A stretch of 64,000 nt of DNA from Paragordius varius (Eukaryota; Nematomorpha): positions 12,028,001 through 12,092,000 of the forward strand of contig OZ176053.1 of NCBI GenBank assembly GCA_964247055.1, read 5' to 3'. Of this stretch, positions 63,336 through 64,000 are shown one piece after another. A model generated the notes under the pieces. It had not been told where the DNA came from, did not search any database, and was given only the letters and a program-made list of their open reading frames with translations. Positions within the stretch are counted from its first letter, which is position 1; the number at the start of each line of letters is the position of its first letter. The position numbers were made by a program, and so were the translations under genes.

Positions 63336-64000
63336 TCAACAAAATTGCAATTGAGAATAAGATCCCCACCGATTGACAAAACAGTAATACTATTCCAATC
63401 TATAAAAATAAAGGGAATAAACTTAATTGCACATCATATCGCTCAAGTAAACTCCTGGAACATATTATGAAAAGTTTTTGAATCAATCTTAGCTCAAAAA
63501 ATAAGTTAATATTGACAGCATGCAATTTGCCTTCCGGCAAGTCTGCAGCACAACAGATCCCATATTTATATTAAGGCGCCTCCAAGAAAACTATCTTTTT
63601 AAAGGTATTCAATTATACCATCTATTTATTGACATGGAGAAAGCGTTCAAGAAAATCCCTCGAACGCTTATTTTCTGGTGTCTTCAAAAAAAAGAAGTAA
63701 ATGGATCATAGATGCAATAAAGTTATTATATGATAACAGTAAAACTTGTGTTAACACACATTTCGGGTACACAATTCCATTCCACATCACAACAGAACTA
63801 CACAAATGTTCTGTTCTCAGTCGCTTACTATTCACCATAATAGTAGACACCATCAGTGATGAGATCCGTACTGGCCTTCCTTGGGAGCTCATTTACGCTG
63901 ATGATCTATTGTTAACGTCAGAAAATCTAAACGAACTCAGTCAAAAGTTCAAAAGACTGTTTACGTCATAATCTCACAATCAACATCCAAAAAAACTAAG
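63336..64000 (+). mobile_element. Non-LTR retrotransposon reverse transcriptase, continuing past the window
   Basis: Plus-strand frames give KLNCTSYRSSKLLEHIMK, QFAFRQVCSTTDPIFILRRL, HLFIDMEKAFKKIPR (first catalytic Asp block), CSVLSRLLFTIIVDTISDEI and GLPWELIYADDLLLTSENL (catalytic YADD). Frameshifts at about 63475 and 63700 show that it is inactive. It sits upstream of the first visible AP beta exon, probably in an intron. Confidence 0.85.

Overview
The window is AT-rich animal nuclear DNA. Every gene is split by GT-AG introns, protein-coding sequence is sparse, and long introns and intergenic DNA are full of transposable elements. Gene content (Rabex-5 with an A20 finger, a RILP-like protein, a P5B-ATPase, a clathrin adaptor beta chain, GMPPA) points to a metazoan, probably an invertebrate. 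I cannot fix the lineage from sequence alone. All exon chains below were joined by eye. In each of the five genes, donor and acceptor phases agree at every junction and the summed length is a multiple of three (GMPPA, cut by the window edge, ends within a codon).

Layout: (1) 853-1693, minus strand: 5' half of GMPPA, running off the left edge. (2) 4876-24558, plus: a 30-exon P5B transport ATPase (ATP13A2/3 type). Its introns hold a LINE relic, a TTAA-ended element, a 0.86 kb TIR element, a dead mariner, a hAT copy, three copies of a palindromic MITE, and a 2.4 kb foldback element nested inside one of those MITEs. (3) 28656-32414, plus: RABGEF1/Rabex-5, 5 exons, with a large insertion inside the VPS9 catalytic domain. 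(4) 33.97-41.7 kb: gene-free, with two hAT copies in tandem and two TTAA elements tail to tail. (5) 41801-46917, plus: RILP-like Rab effector, 7 exons, with a LINE 3' piece in intron 2. (6) 48.4-52.8 kb: two related broken Ty3/gypsy elements in opposite orientation. (7) 52897-62674, minus: AP-1/AP-2 beta adaptin, 19 exons seen, lacking the N-terminal ~175 residues (off the right edge) and the last C-terminal exon. A complete non-autonomous Helitron sits in one intron and LINE debris in another.

Four of the five genes act on the endosome-lysosome route: Rab5 activation (Rabex-5), late endosome/lysosome positioning (RILP-like), clathrin cargo selection (AP beta) and late endosomal/lysosomal polyamine export (P5B-ATPase). 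GMPPA regulates GDP-mannose synthesis. Their proximity may be chance.

The most unusual signals are two ultra-short introns of 25 and 24 nt in two different genes, an ~850 bp near-perfect hairpin in an intron of the ATPase, a changed P5 signature motif (SPALP for PPALP) and the split VPS9 domain. I found no CRISPR array, rRNA, convincing tRNA or prokaryotic operon.
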